Virus record (IMG/VR): IMGVR_UViG_3300030098_000381
Coordinates: 1-29,808 of that record
DNA from: a virus
Strand: one strand, 5' to 3'
DNA: 29,808 nt
Shown in pieces: positions 22,083 through 29,085 of the stretch; positions within the stretch are counted from its first letter, which is position 1, and every line of letters begins with the position of its first letter. The notes beneath the pieces were generated by a model. It made no database searches. It saw nothing but the letters and a program-made list of their open reading frames with translations, and was not told the origin of the DNA. Both the position numbers and the translations under genes were made by a program.

Positions 22083-23015
22083 ATGGCTTTTAACGTAACG
22101 AGTAATTTCGCGGGGACGGCAGCGGGGATGTATATTTCTGCAGCATTAAAGGAAGCGAAATCACTAGATTTTATAACGCAAATGACTAATGTTCGTTATA
22201 AATCAAATGTACAATCTGTTGCTGGGGCAACATTATTAAGAGATGCTACGTGCGACTTTACAGATCACGGAACTCTCACAATGACTGAAAAGGTACTTGA
22301 AGTAAAACCTTTGCAAATAAATATTGATCTTTGTAAGCAAAACTTGGTGAGCAGCTGGGAATCTTTACAAATGAGAGGGCCTGAGGCTATGCCTCCTGCT
22401 TCTTTTGAAGATTATGTAATTTCTTATATGGGTTCAACTATTGCAGAAGGAGTAGAAAATTCAATATGGAATGGTGTAACAGCTACAAATGGTGAATTTA
22501 CAGGATTCTTAGGTGCAGCAGTTGGTTATTTATTACCAGGTGTTGATGCAACTGTAATTCAATCATCAGCTTCAGGTGCTTATACAGCAGCAAACATTAT
22601 AGCTAACTTACAGACTTTAACTTCTGATATGGCTGCTAACGTACCTGCAATACTAGGCAAAGAAGATTTATACATATACATGAACAATAAAACTTATGCT
22701 TTCTATATTTCAGCAGTATCTACATTAGGATATGTGAATGCATACAACATGAATGGCGACTATGAGCCTGTATTCGAAGGATACAAAATTGCAGTTTGCC
22801 CTTCTTTACCAGATAACCAAATGGTAGCAGCTCAAAAATCAAATCTTTATTTTGGTACGGATCTGGTTTCGGACTTTGGAGTAACAGGAACAGGGCCTAG
22901 AATAGCCCTAATGGATATGTCAGGCCTAGATGGCTCAGATAATATTCGAGTGGTTTGTAGATTCTCTGGTGGTGTTCAGACTGGAGTTGGTGCAGATATA
23001 GTAAGACAATCATAA
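22083..23015 (+). CDS. Major capsid protein (HK97-fold type)
   Basis: A 310-aa protein directly after protease and scaffold. Features of HK97-like capsid proteins include KEAKSLDFITQMTNVRYKSNVQSV near the start, a helical spine region around SFEDYVISYMGSTIAEGVENSIWNGV (102-127), and a C-terminal beta domain with EPVFEGYKIAVCPSLPDNQMVAAQKSNLYFGTDLVSDFG. The gene has a strong A-rich leader (TTAACTAAAAAACAAATAAAA) and a less biased codon choice at the start. A terminator follows, as expected for the most abundant virion protein. Confidence 0.8.
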   Translation: MAFNVTSNFAGTAAGMYISAALKEAKSLDFITQMTNVRYKSNVQSVAGATLLRDATCDFTDHGTLTMTEKVLEVKPLQINIDLCKQNLVSSWESLQMRGPEAMPPASFEDYVISYMGSTIAEGVENSIWNGVTATNGEFTGFLGAAVGYLLPGVDATVIQSSASGAYTAANIIANLQTLTSDMAANVPAILGKEDLYIYMNNKTYAFYISAVSTLGYVNAYNMNGDYEPVFEGYKIAVCPSLPDNQMVAAQKSNLYFGTDLVSDFGVTGTGPRIALMDMSGLDGSDNIRVVCRFSGGVQTGVGADIVRQS

Positions 23016-23026
23016 TATTACAAAAT

Positions 23027-23054
23027 AGGGAGTTGAAATATACTCCCTGTTTTT
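23027..23054 (+). terminator. Intrinsic terminator after the capsid gene
   Basis: AGGGAGT (23027-23033) pairs with ACTCCCT (23042-23048) across an 8-base loop, followed by GTTTTT. It lies 12 bases after the capsid stop. It could also attenuate read-through into, or stabilise the 5' end of, the next gene's mRNA (ATG 23075). Confidence 0.7.
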
Positions 23055-23074
23055 AACTTTTAAAACAAAAAACA

Positions 23075-23656
23075 ATGGCATGTACAAATTTAACGCGCGG
23101 AAGAGGATTAGATTGTAATAGAGTCAGTGGTGGCGTAAAATACATCTACTTTTCTGTTTATGATGAAATCACATCTTTTGCTTATGATGCAGTTGATAAA
23201 TCAACTATCGACACTATTGATTTTGGTGGTAATACTATATATAGATATACTGTGCCTAGAGGTTCAACTTCTATTACAGATACTATTACAGGAAGTGTAG
23301 AAAATGGAACAATCTTCTATACTCCAACTGTAAATATGGTAATAAATCGTCTTACGCAACAAGACCAAGAAGAGATTAAGTTATTAGGACAAACGCAAGT
23401 AAGAATATTTGCTCAACTTAATGGCACACTTGCTAATGGTCATGATATGATAGTTGCTTTAGGTATGACAAATGGAATGAGTTTAAATGCAGGTACTGCT
23501 GAAAGCGGAAGTAGCTTCGGGGACCGCTCAGGTTACACTCTGACCTTTGACGGTTTGGAGAGTGTTCCATTCGCATTCTTAGAGGATTATACTACTGAAC
23601 CATTCGATAATGCAGGATTTACTAACAAAGCGGGGACATTCCCTACTACATCATAA
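23075..23656 (+). CDS. Major structural protein, possibly the tail tube protein
   Basis: A 193-aa mostly beta protein starting MACTNLTRGRGLDCNRVSGGVKYIYFSVYDEI, with a central QQDQEEIKLLGQTQVRIFAQL helix. The C-terminal block NGMSLNAGTAESGSSFGDRSGYTLTFDGLESVPFAFL resembles the end of tube-like proteins in Bacteroidota phages. It sits between two terminators with a strong A-rich start, so it is probably made in large amounts. A major tail protein is my first choice and a capsid decoration protein the second. No better tail-tube candidate is seen in the tail block. Confidence 0.5.
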   Translation: MACTNLTRGRGLDCNRVSGGVKYIYFSVYDEITSFAYDAVDKSTIDTIDFGGNTIYRYTVPRGSTSITDTITGSVENGTIFYTPTVNMVINRLTQQDQEEIKLLGQTQVRIFAQLNGTLANGHDMIVALGMTNGMSLNAGTAESGSSFGDRSGYTLTFDGLESVPFAFLEDYTTEPFDNAGFTNKAGTFPTTS

Positions 23657-23685
23657 CACTTCACTTTAATTAGTGTTTTCATATT
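23655..23685 (+). terminator. Hairpin terminator 1 after the 23075 gene
   Basis: AACACT (23655-23660) pairs with AGTGTT (23672-23677) over an 11-base loop, followed by TTCATATTTTT. The stem starts within the last codon and stop of the gene. It is weaker than the second hairpin just downstream. Confidence 0.5.
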
Positions 23686-23696
23686 TTTCTTGATTA

Positions 23697-23723
23697 AGAG
23701 GGCTTAGGCTCTCTTTTTCTTTT
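23697..23723 (+). terminator. Strong intrinsic terminator
   Basis: AGAGGGC (23697-23703) pairs with GCTCTCT (23708-23714), one G-U pair, across a TTAG loop, followed by a T-rich tract (TTTCTTTTAT). It is a classic bidirectionally compact terminator and the clearest in the window. A late promoter-like box begins 20 bases later. Confidence 0.8.
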
Positions 23724-23743
23724 ATATGCAAATATTTAAACAG

Positions 23744-23760
23744 TTTTTCTATTATATAAT
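23744..23760 (+). promoter_or_regulatory. Late promoter-like box before the 23761 operon
   Basis: TTTTTCTATTATATAAT abuts ATG 23761, with TCTA nine bases before the ATG as in the terS and tail-operon boxes. It lies directly behind a strong terminator, so the downstream genes need a new promoter. This is strong positional support for promoter function. Confidence 0.65.
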
Positions 23761-24240
23761 ATGATTCAAGCAGTAACACAATCTTCATTTGACGCATATA
23801 TAAGTACAGAAGACAACCGTATTGACACTTCGGTAGGCTCTGATAAGATTAGGCACTTAGTAAAGTTTACTAATGACATGGACAAATCAGTTCAATATGC
23901 TTATCCTAATAATCACTTAATATACGATAGATATACTAAGATGTCTTTTACTTATAACGCTACACCAGATGTTTATACAGGTGACACAAAACTTATACCA
24001 TCAGGATATTATAAATATGAAGTTTATGAAGTTTCTTGGACAGGAGCTGTTGCAATAAGTGCAGGTAATGCACCTGTAACAGAAGATGATGTACTACCTG
24101 TAGGGCCTACACATGGAGTAGTGCAAGGATTAGTAGCAATAGGAAAATTAAATATGTCAGATTTAGCAGGAACAGGGCAAGTACAATATACGCAACATCC
24201 TGAACCATCAGGCACTAATTACATATATTACGGACAATAA
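23761..24240 (+). CDS. Structural protein, 159 aa
   Basis: A 159-aa beta-rich protein: IQAVTQSSFDAYISTEDNRIDTSVGSDKIRHLVKFTNDMDKSVQYAYPNNHLIYDRYTKMSFTYNATPDVYTGDTKLIPSGYYKYEVYEVSW..., ending YIYYGQ. It opens the operon containing lectin-like proteins and portal. It is likely a minor virion or head-decoration protein. The family is not recognised. Confidence 0.55.
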   Translation: MIQAVTQSSFDAYISTEDNRIDTSVGSDKIRHLVKFTNDMDKSVQYAYPNNHLIYDRYTKMSFTYNATPDVYTGDTKLIPSGYYKYEVYEVSWTGAVAISAGNAPVTEDDVLPVGPTHGVVQGLVAIGKLNMSDLAGTGQVQYTQHPEPSGTNYIYYGQ

Positions 24241-24252
24241 AAAAAATAAACA

Positions 24253-24513
24253 ATGGCAATAGAAAATGTTCAACAACTATTAACAGAACAATTAGGAAAA
24301 GGTACAACAGAAATATTTACAACAGCAGCACAAACAAGTAAAGACTATTATGCAGTTCATTTTCCTGTAACTTCAGTTATTTCAGCAATAACAGTGGCAA
24401 ATGCAACAGGCGAAAGTGCTTTACAAACGACAATGCCTGCTGGTACTGTGTTATACATGAATATTACCGCTATTACCCTTACTTCAGGTATTGGTATAGC
24501 ATACGTAGAATAA
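24253..24513 (+). CDS. Small structural protein, 86 aa
   Basis: An 86-aa protein with a short N-terminal helix (MAIENVQQLLTEQLGKG) and a beta-rich, Thr/Ala-rich remainder (FPVTSVISAITVANATGESALQTTMPAGTVLYMNITAITLTSGIGIAYVE). The composition recalls small capsid decoration or spike proteins. It lies between the 159-aa structural protein and a lectin-like protein, one base before the latter. Confidence 0.5.
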   Translation: MAIENVQQLLTEQLGKGTTEIFTTAAQTSKDYYAVHFPVTSVISAITVANATGESALQTTMPAGTVLYMNITAITLTSGIGIAYVE

Positions 24514-24514
24514 T

Positions 24515-25231
24515 ATGGCGTTATCATTAAAATTAGGAAACAGCTTAACAACAAGTGGTTATCTTTATGATAACATCTGGGCTTTAGGATTAAATGGTAC
24601 AGATGAATATGTAAGTGTAGATGGTGTTGCAGAAAATGTAGATAGTTCAAATGGAACTATTTCTGTATGGGCAAAGCTAAATACTATGAGTGCATCAGGT
24701 GTAATGTTTCAAACTAGGGTAGATTCTAATAATGTGATAAACCTATTATACCACGCTTCTTCTAATGAAGTAAGGTTTACATATAAAGCAGGTGGTGCAG
24801 CAGTTACAATAGCTTTTACAGATGCTATAGAAGCAGATGGAAAATGGCATAATATAGTTGCTACTTGGGATACATCAGAAGATGAAACAAAACTATATTT
24901 AGACGGCACTTTAAAACAAACAGGAACAAGTCTAGGTACATTTTCAGGAACACCAAGTATTGCAGATATAGGACAAAACACACAAGGTGGTGCTTTTTTT
25001 AATGGTACTATTGCAGAAGTAGGTGTATTTGCAGATGTGATAGATATAGGTAAATTATTTGTAGCTAATAGAGAGCCTATAAATTTAACAGGGATGGCTA
25101 GATTAAAAGGATATTGGCAGTTTAATAGTGGTTCAGGTAGTGTAGCTGTAGACAGTTCAGGTAATGGATTTAATGGTACATTATTTAATACACCAACGTG
25201 GGCAAAAAACGTACCATATAAAGCAAACTAA
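24515..25231 (+). CDS. LamG/concanavalin-like lectin-fold virion protein
   Basis: A 238-aa protein with a laminin-G-like (LamG_3) jelly roll at about residues 22-200: LGLNGTDEYVSVDG, GTISVWAKLNTMSASGVMFQTR, KWHNIVATWDTSEDETKLYLDGTLKQTGTSL, FFNGTIAEVGVFADVI, and the end YWQFNSGSGSVAVDSSGNGFNGTL. The DGKWHNIVATWD and LYLDG pieces are hallmark strands. Such domains bind glycans; on a phage head or tail they would help adhere to cells or polysaccharide. It is encoded far from the tail genes and close to the portal, so head surface is plausible. Confidence 0.75.
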   Translation: MALSLKLGNSLTTSGYLYDNIWALGLNGTDEYVSVDGVAENVDSSNGTISVWAKLNTMSASGVMFQTRVDSNNVINLLYHASSNEVRFTYKAGGAAVTIAFTDAIEADGKWHNIVATWDTSEDETKLYLDGTLKQTGTSLGTFSGTPSIADIGQNTQGGAFFNGTIAEVGVFADVIDIGKLFVANREPINLTGMARLKGYWQFNSGSGSVAVDSSGNGFNGTLFNTPTWAKNVPYKAN

Positions 25232-25232
25232 A

Positions 25233-25451
25233 ATGAAATACGTAATTATACCATCATCAGAATTATCAAATATAGACTTTAGTCAAGTATTAGAAACATC
25301 AGCTAGTACATTAAGATATTCATTAGATAGTTCAGAATTTTTACTTAAATTTGAAGGTGAAACACCTAGCTTTTTAGAAGGCAAAACAGAATATGATTAT
25401 TCAGCTATTATGGATATATTAAACGGATCAGACTGGTCAGAACAAGATTAA
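25233..25451 (+). CDS. Hypothetical protein, 72 aa
   Basis: A 72-aa acidic protein starting MKYVIIPSSELSNIDFSQVLETSASTLRYSLDSSEFLLKFEGETPSFLEG. I use ATG 25233, one base after the lectin gene. The longer frame from 25164 would overlap that gene by 68 bases. The N-terminal VIIPSSEL...DFSQVLETSASTLRYS pattern occurs in small phage proteins near structural genes, but its function is unknown. It is placed two bases before the portal gene. Confidence 0.6.
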   Translation: MKYVIIPSSELSNIDFSQVLETSASTLRYSLDSSEFLLKFEGETPSFLEGKTEYDYSAIMDILNGSDWSEQD

Positions 25452-25453
25452 CT

Positions 25454-27523
25454 ATGAAAGATAATATTTTACAAGTAAACTTAGAAACAGAAACAGCACC
25501 ACAAGTACAAGAAGTGCGTGGTAAAGACTATATCGAATATGGAACTGATAATTGGAAAAATGCATATCCACAGTTCTTAATAGACTTATACTATAATTCT
25601 AGTACACACGCTGCAATTATAAACGCAACAGCAGAAATGATTGCAGGTGAAGACATTATTATAGATGATGAATATAATGACAGCATAGATGTATATGTAA
25701 AACTTAAAAAGTTTTTTAAATTCGCAAATAGTAAAGAAAGTTTACATCAAGTAATTAAGAAACTATCTTTTGATTTTAAGCTGCAAGGTGCTTATGCTAT
25801 TCACGTTATTTGGAATCAATCACGTACAGAAATAGCAGAAATCTATCACGTTCCTGTAGAAAGAGTAAGAGCAGGTAGACCTAATGCTATGGGCAAAGTA
25901 GACACTTATTATATTAGTGCAGACTGGAGTAATACTAGAATACACAAACCTTATTCAATTCCTGCCTTTAATGTTAATGACAGGACTTCAGCTAGTCAGC
26001 TAATATACACAGGTTCTTACAGTCCTAATATGGATATATACCATACTCCTGATTACGTTTCTGGCTGCAATTGGGCATTAGTAGACCAAAGAGTAGCTGA
26101 ATTTCACTTAAACAATATACAGAATGGATTTAGCGGCTCTTATTTCATCTCTTTTGCGAATGGAGTACCAACGCAAGAAGAACGCTTTCAGATAGAAGAA
26201 AGTTTATCTCAAAAGTTTACAGGAGCATCAAATAGTGGTAAATTTGTATTAACTTTCTCTGATGATAGAAACAGAGTGCCTGAAATCACACCAATAGCTG
26301 TTAGCAACGCTGACAAGCAATATCTTGCTTTACAGGAGTTATTGGTTCAAAACATACTTACAGCCCATAGGGTGACTTCTAAGACGTTAATGGGGATAGA
26401 TTCTACAAATGGGTTTTCGTCAAATACTGATGAACTGATAAACGCTGCAAACTTTTTTCAAAATACTGTGGTAAGACCATTCCAGTTAAATATACTAGAA
26501 ACACTACATACAATATTTGAAGTAAACAATATGGATATGCCTGTTGAATTTGTACAGCTTAAACCTATCACAGTACAATTTGATTCTAAAACAGTTAGAG
26601 AGGTCATGACGCAAGACGAAATTAGAGAATCTTTAGGTTTACCACCATTAAACGAAGAAGAAGAAGTAGTAAGCGAGGAGTTTGCTAAAGTAGGTTCTAT
26701 GGTTACAGATGGTGTTGAATTACCATTATATGACAGTATAGAAGAAGCAGAAGCAGAAGCAGAAAAGATGGGATGTAAAGGACATCATGAACACAAGCAA
26801 GACGGCAAAACTTATTATATGCCTTGTGAAAGTCACGATCAAATAACTAGCTTAAACAAATGTAATTGTAGTGAAGAGAAAATAGAAAGATTTTCTAACA
26901 AAACAGAATTAGAAAGTTTTTTAGAAACACTAGAAGATATTCCTGAAGACTGGGAATTAGTACATGAAGAAGTAGTAGATGGTGAACACCAAGATTTTGA
27001 CTTTGAAGCTGAATTAAACAAAGTAGCAAAAGAAAAGATAAACCTAGCATCTACAGGCAGAGCAAATCCAAATGCAAGAAGTGAGCAAGATGGTCTTAAT
27101 AAAAGTGGTACTTTCTTTTACAAAGTAAGATATGTTTACACTACAGATAATTTTTTAATAAATAAATCTGGTACAAGTAGGGATTTTTGCAGGTTAATGA
27201 TAAATGCAAAAAAGATATATAGAAAAGAGGATATTATTAATATGGGTTCAAAAGCTGTAAATGCAGGGTTTGGGCCTAGAGGGGCTTCGACTTATTCTAT
27301 ATGGTTTTATAAGGGAGGTCCTGAATGCAGGCATTTTTGGCTGCGTCAGGTCTATCGTGCTCCAGCAGCAGATGATGATGCTGTATATTACAAAGATAAT
27401 ATAGATGATGATACAATGATAGGGTACACAAAAGCAATATCAGAAGGTTTTACAGCACAAAGAAATGACAGGCTAGTAGCAACACCACCACAAAGAATGG
27501 TGAACAGAGGATATTTAGACTAA
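25454..27523 (+). CDS. Portal protein with long C-terminal extension
   Basis: A 689-aa protein. Residues 1 to about 410 have portal features: KDYIEYGTDNWKNAYPQFLIDLYYNSSTHAAIINATAEMIAGE, YHVPVERVRAG, FSGSYFISFANGVPTQEERFQIEESLSQKFTGASNSGKFVLTFSDD and VTSKTLMGIDSTNGFSSNTDELINAANFFQNTVVRPFQLNILETL. A Glu/Ala linker and a Cys/His patch (MGCKGHHEHKQDGKTYYMPCESHD) follow. Then comes an extension (about 540-689) with GFGPRGASTYSIWFYKGGPECRHFWLRQVYRAP, a motif typical of protease/capsid-region add-on domains. The portal forms the DNA channel ring. Such a fused tail is unusual, and the gene sits far from terL. Confidence 0.8.
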   Translation: MKDNILQVNLETETAPQVQEVRGKDYIEYGTDNWKNAYPQFLIDLYYNSSTHAAIINATAEMIAGEDIIIDDEYNDSIDVYVKLKKFFKFANSKESLHQVIKKLSFDFKLQGAYAIHVIWNQSRTEIAEIYHVPVERVRAGRPNAMGKVDTYYISADWSNTRIHKPYSIPAFNVNDRTSASQLIYTGSYSPNMDIYHTPDYVSGCNWALVDQRVAEFHLNNIQNGFSGSYFISFANGVPTQEERFQIEESLSQKFTGASNSGKFVLTFSDDRNRVPEITPIAVSNADKQYLALQELLVQNILTAHRVTSKTLMGIDSTNGFSSNTDELINAANFFQNTVVRPFQLNILETLHTIFEVNNMDMPVEFVQLKPITVQFDSKTVREVMTQDEIRESLGLPPLNEEEEVVSEEFAKVGSMVTDGVELPLYDSIEEAEAEAEKMGCKGHHEHKQDGKTYYMPCESHDQITSLNKCNCSEEKIERFSNKTELESFLETLEDIPEDWELVHEEVVDGEHQDFDFEAELNKVAKEKINLASTGRANPNARSEQDGLNKSGTFFYKVRYVYTTDNFLINKSGTSRDFCRLMINAKKIYRKEDIINMGSKAVNAGFGPRGASTYSIWFYKGGPECRHFWLRQVYRAPAADDDAVYYKDNIDDDTMIGYTKAISEGFTAQRNDRLVATPPQRMVNRGYLD

Positions 27524-27547
27524 CAAATAACTGATAATCAACAAATT

Positions 27548-28123
27548 ATGGCATACGTATTATTCATATCAGAAAGTAAATTAAAAGACAGCACAGCAAT
27601 TAATCTAAATGTGGATGTAGACCTGTTGCTTCCATACGTAAGGCAAGCACAGAAGCTATATGTAGAAACTAAGCTAGGAACAGACCTTAACCAAAAGCTG
27701 AAAGACCTTATAATAGCAGGAACACTAGGAGACCCTGCAAACGCAGCATATAAGACTTTAGTAGATGATTATATTGGTGATATGCTGCCTAATTGGGCGT
27801 TCTATCACGCTATACCTTTTCTTAGATTTAAAATCGAGAATGGTAATATCTATTCAAAAACATCAGAAACAGGAACAGCTTTAAGCACAGAAGAAGCGCA
27901 GCACCTTAGAGAAGAAGTGAGAAATACAGCAGAATATTACACAGAAAGATTAATAGACTACATTAAAAACAATATATCTAGCTTTCCTGAATACTCGACA
28001 AATTCTGGTGCAGACGTTAATCCTGATAGCAATGCTTACTATGCAGGAATGAACCTTGAAAGACCAATGAATCAAGGTAGCAAATTAACATTAAGAGATT
28101 TTTTAACACCTGATCTTACATAA
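27548..28123 (+). CDS. Head-tail connector (DUF6712-like)
   Basis: A 191-aa helical protein directly after the portal gene: LFISESKLKDSTAINLNVDVDLLLPYVRQAQKLYVETKLGTDLNQKLKDLIIAG, then DDYIGDMLPNWAFYHAIPFLRFKIENGNIYSKTSE and a helix (LREEVRNTAEYYTERLIDYIKNN). This is the helical-bundle pattern of gp6/DUF6712-type adaptors that bind under the portal. The stop overlaps the next ATG (TAATG). Confidence 0.65.
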   Translation: MAYVLFISESKLKDSTAINLNVDVDLLLPYVRQAQKLYVETKLGTDLNQKLKDLIIAGTLGDPANAAYKTLVDDYIGDMLPNWAFYHAIPFLRFKIENGNIYSKTSETGTALSTEEAQHLREEVRNTAEYYTERLIDYIKNNISSFPEYSTNSGADVNPDSNAYYAGMNLERPMNQGSKLTLRDFLTPDLT

Positions 28124-28239
28124 TGAAAAAAAGATATAAAGTAAAAAACATAAATAAAACTAAATTAAAGTCTTACTTACAGACTAAAACGAATAAAGAT
28201 GAAAGAAATACAAGATACAGCACAAGTAGGACTAGCTAA
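28123..28239 (+). CDS. Small basic ORF, 38 aa
   Basis: The ATG shares its first base with the connector stop (TAATG). The product is very basic and polar (MKKRYKVKNINKTKLKSYL...). Its last 14 codons overlap the start of the 55-aa membrane ORF in another frame, so at least one of the two starts may be wrong. The function is unknown. Confidence 0.35.
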   Translation: MKKRYKVKNINKTKLKSYLQTKTNKDERNTRYSTSRTS

Positions 28240-28366
28240 TGGTACAGCGATAGGCATATCATTAGTGCAAATTAATGAAATACTAACCTTTGTTTCCTTA
28301 GCTATAGCAATAGTGTTTAGTATTTATAAATTTATAAACTATGAAAAAGAAAAAACTCGGAAGTAA
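28199..28366 (+). CDS. Small membrane protein, holin candidate (55 aa)
   Basis: A 55-residue ORF: a polar N-terminus (MKEIQDTAQVGLANGTA), a hydrophobic core from about residue 18 to 46 (IGISLVQINEILTFVSLAIAIVFSIYKFI) and a basic end (NYEKEKTRK). Size, membrane core and charged tail are those of small holins, and it lies immediately upstream of the M15 endolysin. It may be the main holin, with the 64-aa protein downstream acting as partner or antiholin. It overlaps the following small ORF by 26 bases. Confidence 0.5.
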   Translation: MKEIQDTAQVGLANGTAIGISLVQINEILTFVSLAIAIVFSIYKFINYEKEKTRK

Positions 28367-28487
28367 AAACCCTAAGTATAATAAAAAAGTAGCAAAAGAA
28401 CAAGATAAATATGAAGGAATGGATAAGGAATTTGTGAAAGAAGTTAAAGGAGTTAAAGTGTGGGTGTACACAGAACCAAGAAACTAA
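28341..28487 (+). CDS. Small basic protein, 48 aa
   Basis: A 48-residue Lys-rich ORF (MKKKKLGSKNPKYNKKVAKEQDKYEGMDKEF...) ending in VKVWVYTEPRN. It fills the space between the membrane ORF and the endolysin start, four bases before the latter. The ordered C-terminus suggests a real protein. It could be a lysis accessory or a small DNA-binding protein. No family is recognised. Confidence 0.45.
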   Translation: MKKKKLGSKNPKYNKKVAKEQDKYEGMDKEFVKEVKGVKVWVYTEPRN

Positions 28488-28491
28488 TTTT

Positions 28492-28857
28492 TTGGACTTA
28501 AAATATTTTACTCTTTCAGAGTTTGATTCACCTGATGAAATCGGATCAGGTGCTAACATGGATAAAGACTTTCTTGAAAAGCTTGATTATGCACGTGGGA
28601 ACGCTTCTATTGCATTTAAAATAACATCTGGATATAGAACCCCACATTGGAATGATAACGTCGTAGGTGCACGTATAGGAAGCTCACACAAAAAAGGTCT
28701 TGCAGCTGATATTGCTTGTGTAGGTAGTCGTGAAAGACAAATAATTGTAAAAGCCTTAATGGATGTAGGAATTAATCGTATAGGAATAGGTAAGACTTTT
28801 ATACACGCAGATGTTGATAAGTCGCTGGATGCTAACGTTATATGGCTCTATGATTAA
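28492..28857 (+). CDS. M15-family peptidoglycan peptidase (endolysin), complete
   Basis: A 121-aa Peptidase_M15_3-type enzyme. Zinc and catalytic residues: H66 and D73 in SSHKKGLAADI, H105 and D107 in FIHADVD. The SGYRTPHWN segment (46-54) is the usual substrate-loop start. The N-terminus YFTLSEFDSPDEIGSGANM is typical of this family, so the TTG start at 28492 is likely; an ATG start would lose it. It cuts peptide bridges in the cell wall for lysis. From base 28657 it is duplicated at the start of the window. It stands alone, with no binding domain or signal peptide, so it needs a holin. Confidence 0.85.
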   Translation: MDLKYFTLSEFDSPDEIGSGANMDKDFLEKLDYARGNASIAFKITSGYRTPHWNDNVVGARIGSSHKKGLAADIACVGSRERQIIVKALMDVGINRIGIGKTFIHADVDKSLDANVIWLYD

Positions 28858-28859
28858 AC

Positions 28860-28867
28860 TAAATTTG
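28860..28867 (+). promoter_or_regulatory. TAAATTTG box upstream of second holin-like gene
   Basis: Same box as at 204-211, followed by the same GAATACTAACTAAAA. A TAnnTTTG -7 element is possible, but no clear TTG lies at the right distance upstream. Conservation between the diverged copies is the main support. Confidence 0.35.
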
Positions 28868-28890
28868 AATACTAACTAAAATTAAATACA

Positions 28891-29085
28891 ATGAATGAAC
28901 TATTAAAAAACTTTTTAATCGGTAAAATTTTAAAATCTAAGAAAGCATGGTACACAATAGCTGCTATCTTAGTACAATTACTGCATGAGTCTTTTGGATT
29001 AAACCCTGAAGAGACTACTGCTATTATGCATTCTATAATTGCTCTTGTAATTGGTCAAGGAATCGCAGATAGTGCAAAAAAGTAA
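28891..29085 (+). CDS. Holin-like small membrane protein (copy 2)
   Basis: A 64-aa protein identical to the 234-428 product except for Glu in place of Asp near residue 41. The two hydrophobic stretches and basic N-terminus are the same. The DNA shows many silent changes, showing long separation with protein-level constraint. It follows the complete M15 endolysin by 33 bases and overlaps the phosphoesterase gene by 14 bases. A holin or lysis-timing role is inferred from context. Confidence 0.65.
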   Translation: MNELLKNFLIGKILKSKKAWYTIAAILVQLLHESFGLNPEETTAIMHSIIALVIGQGIADSAKK

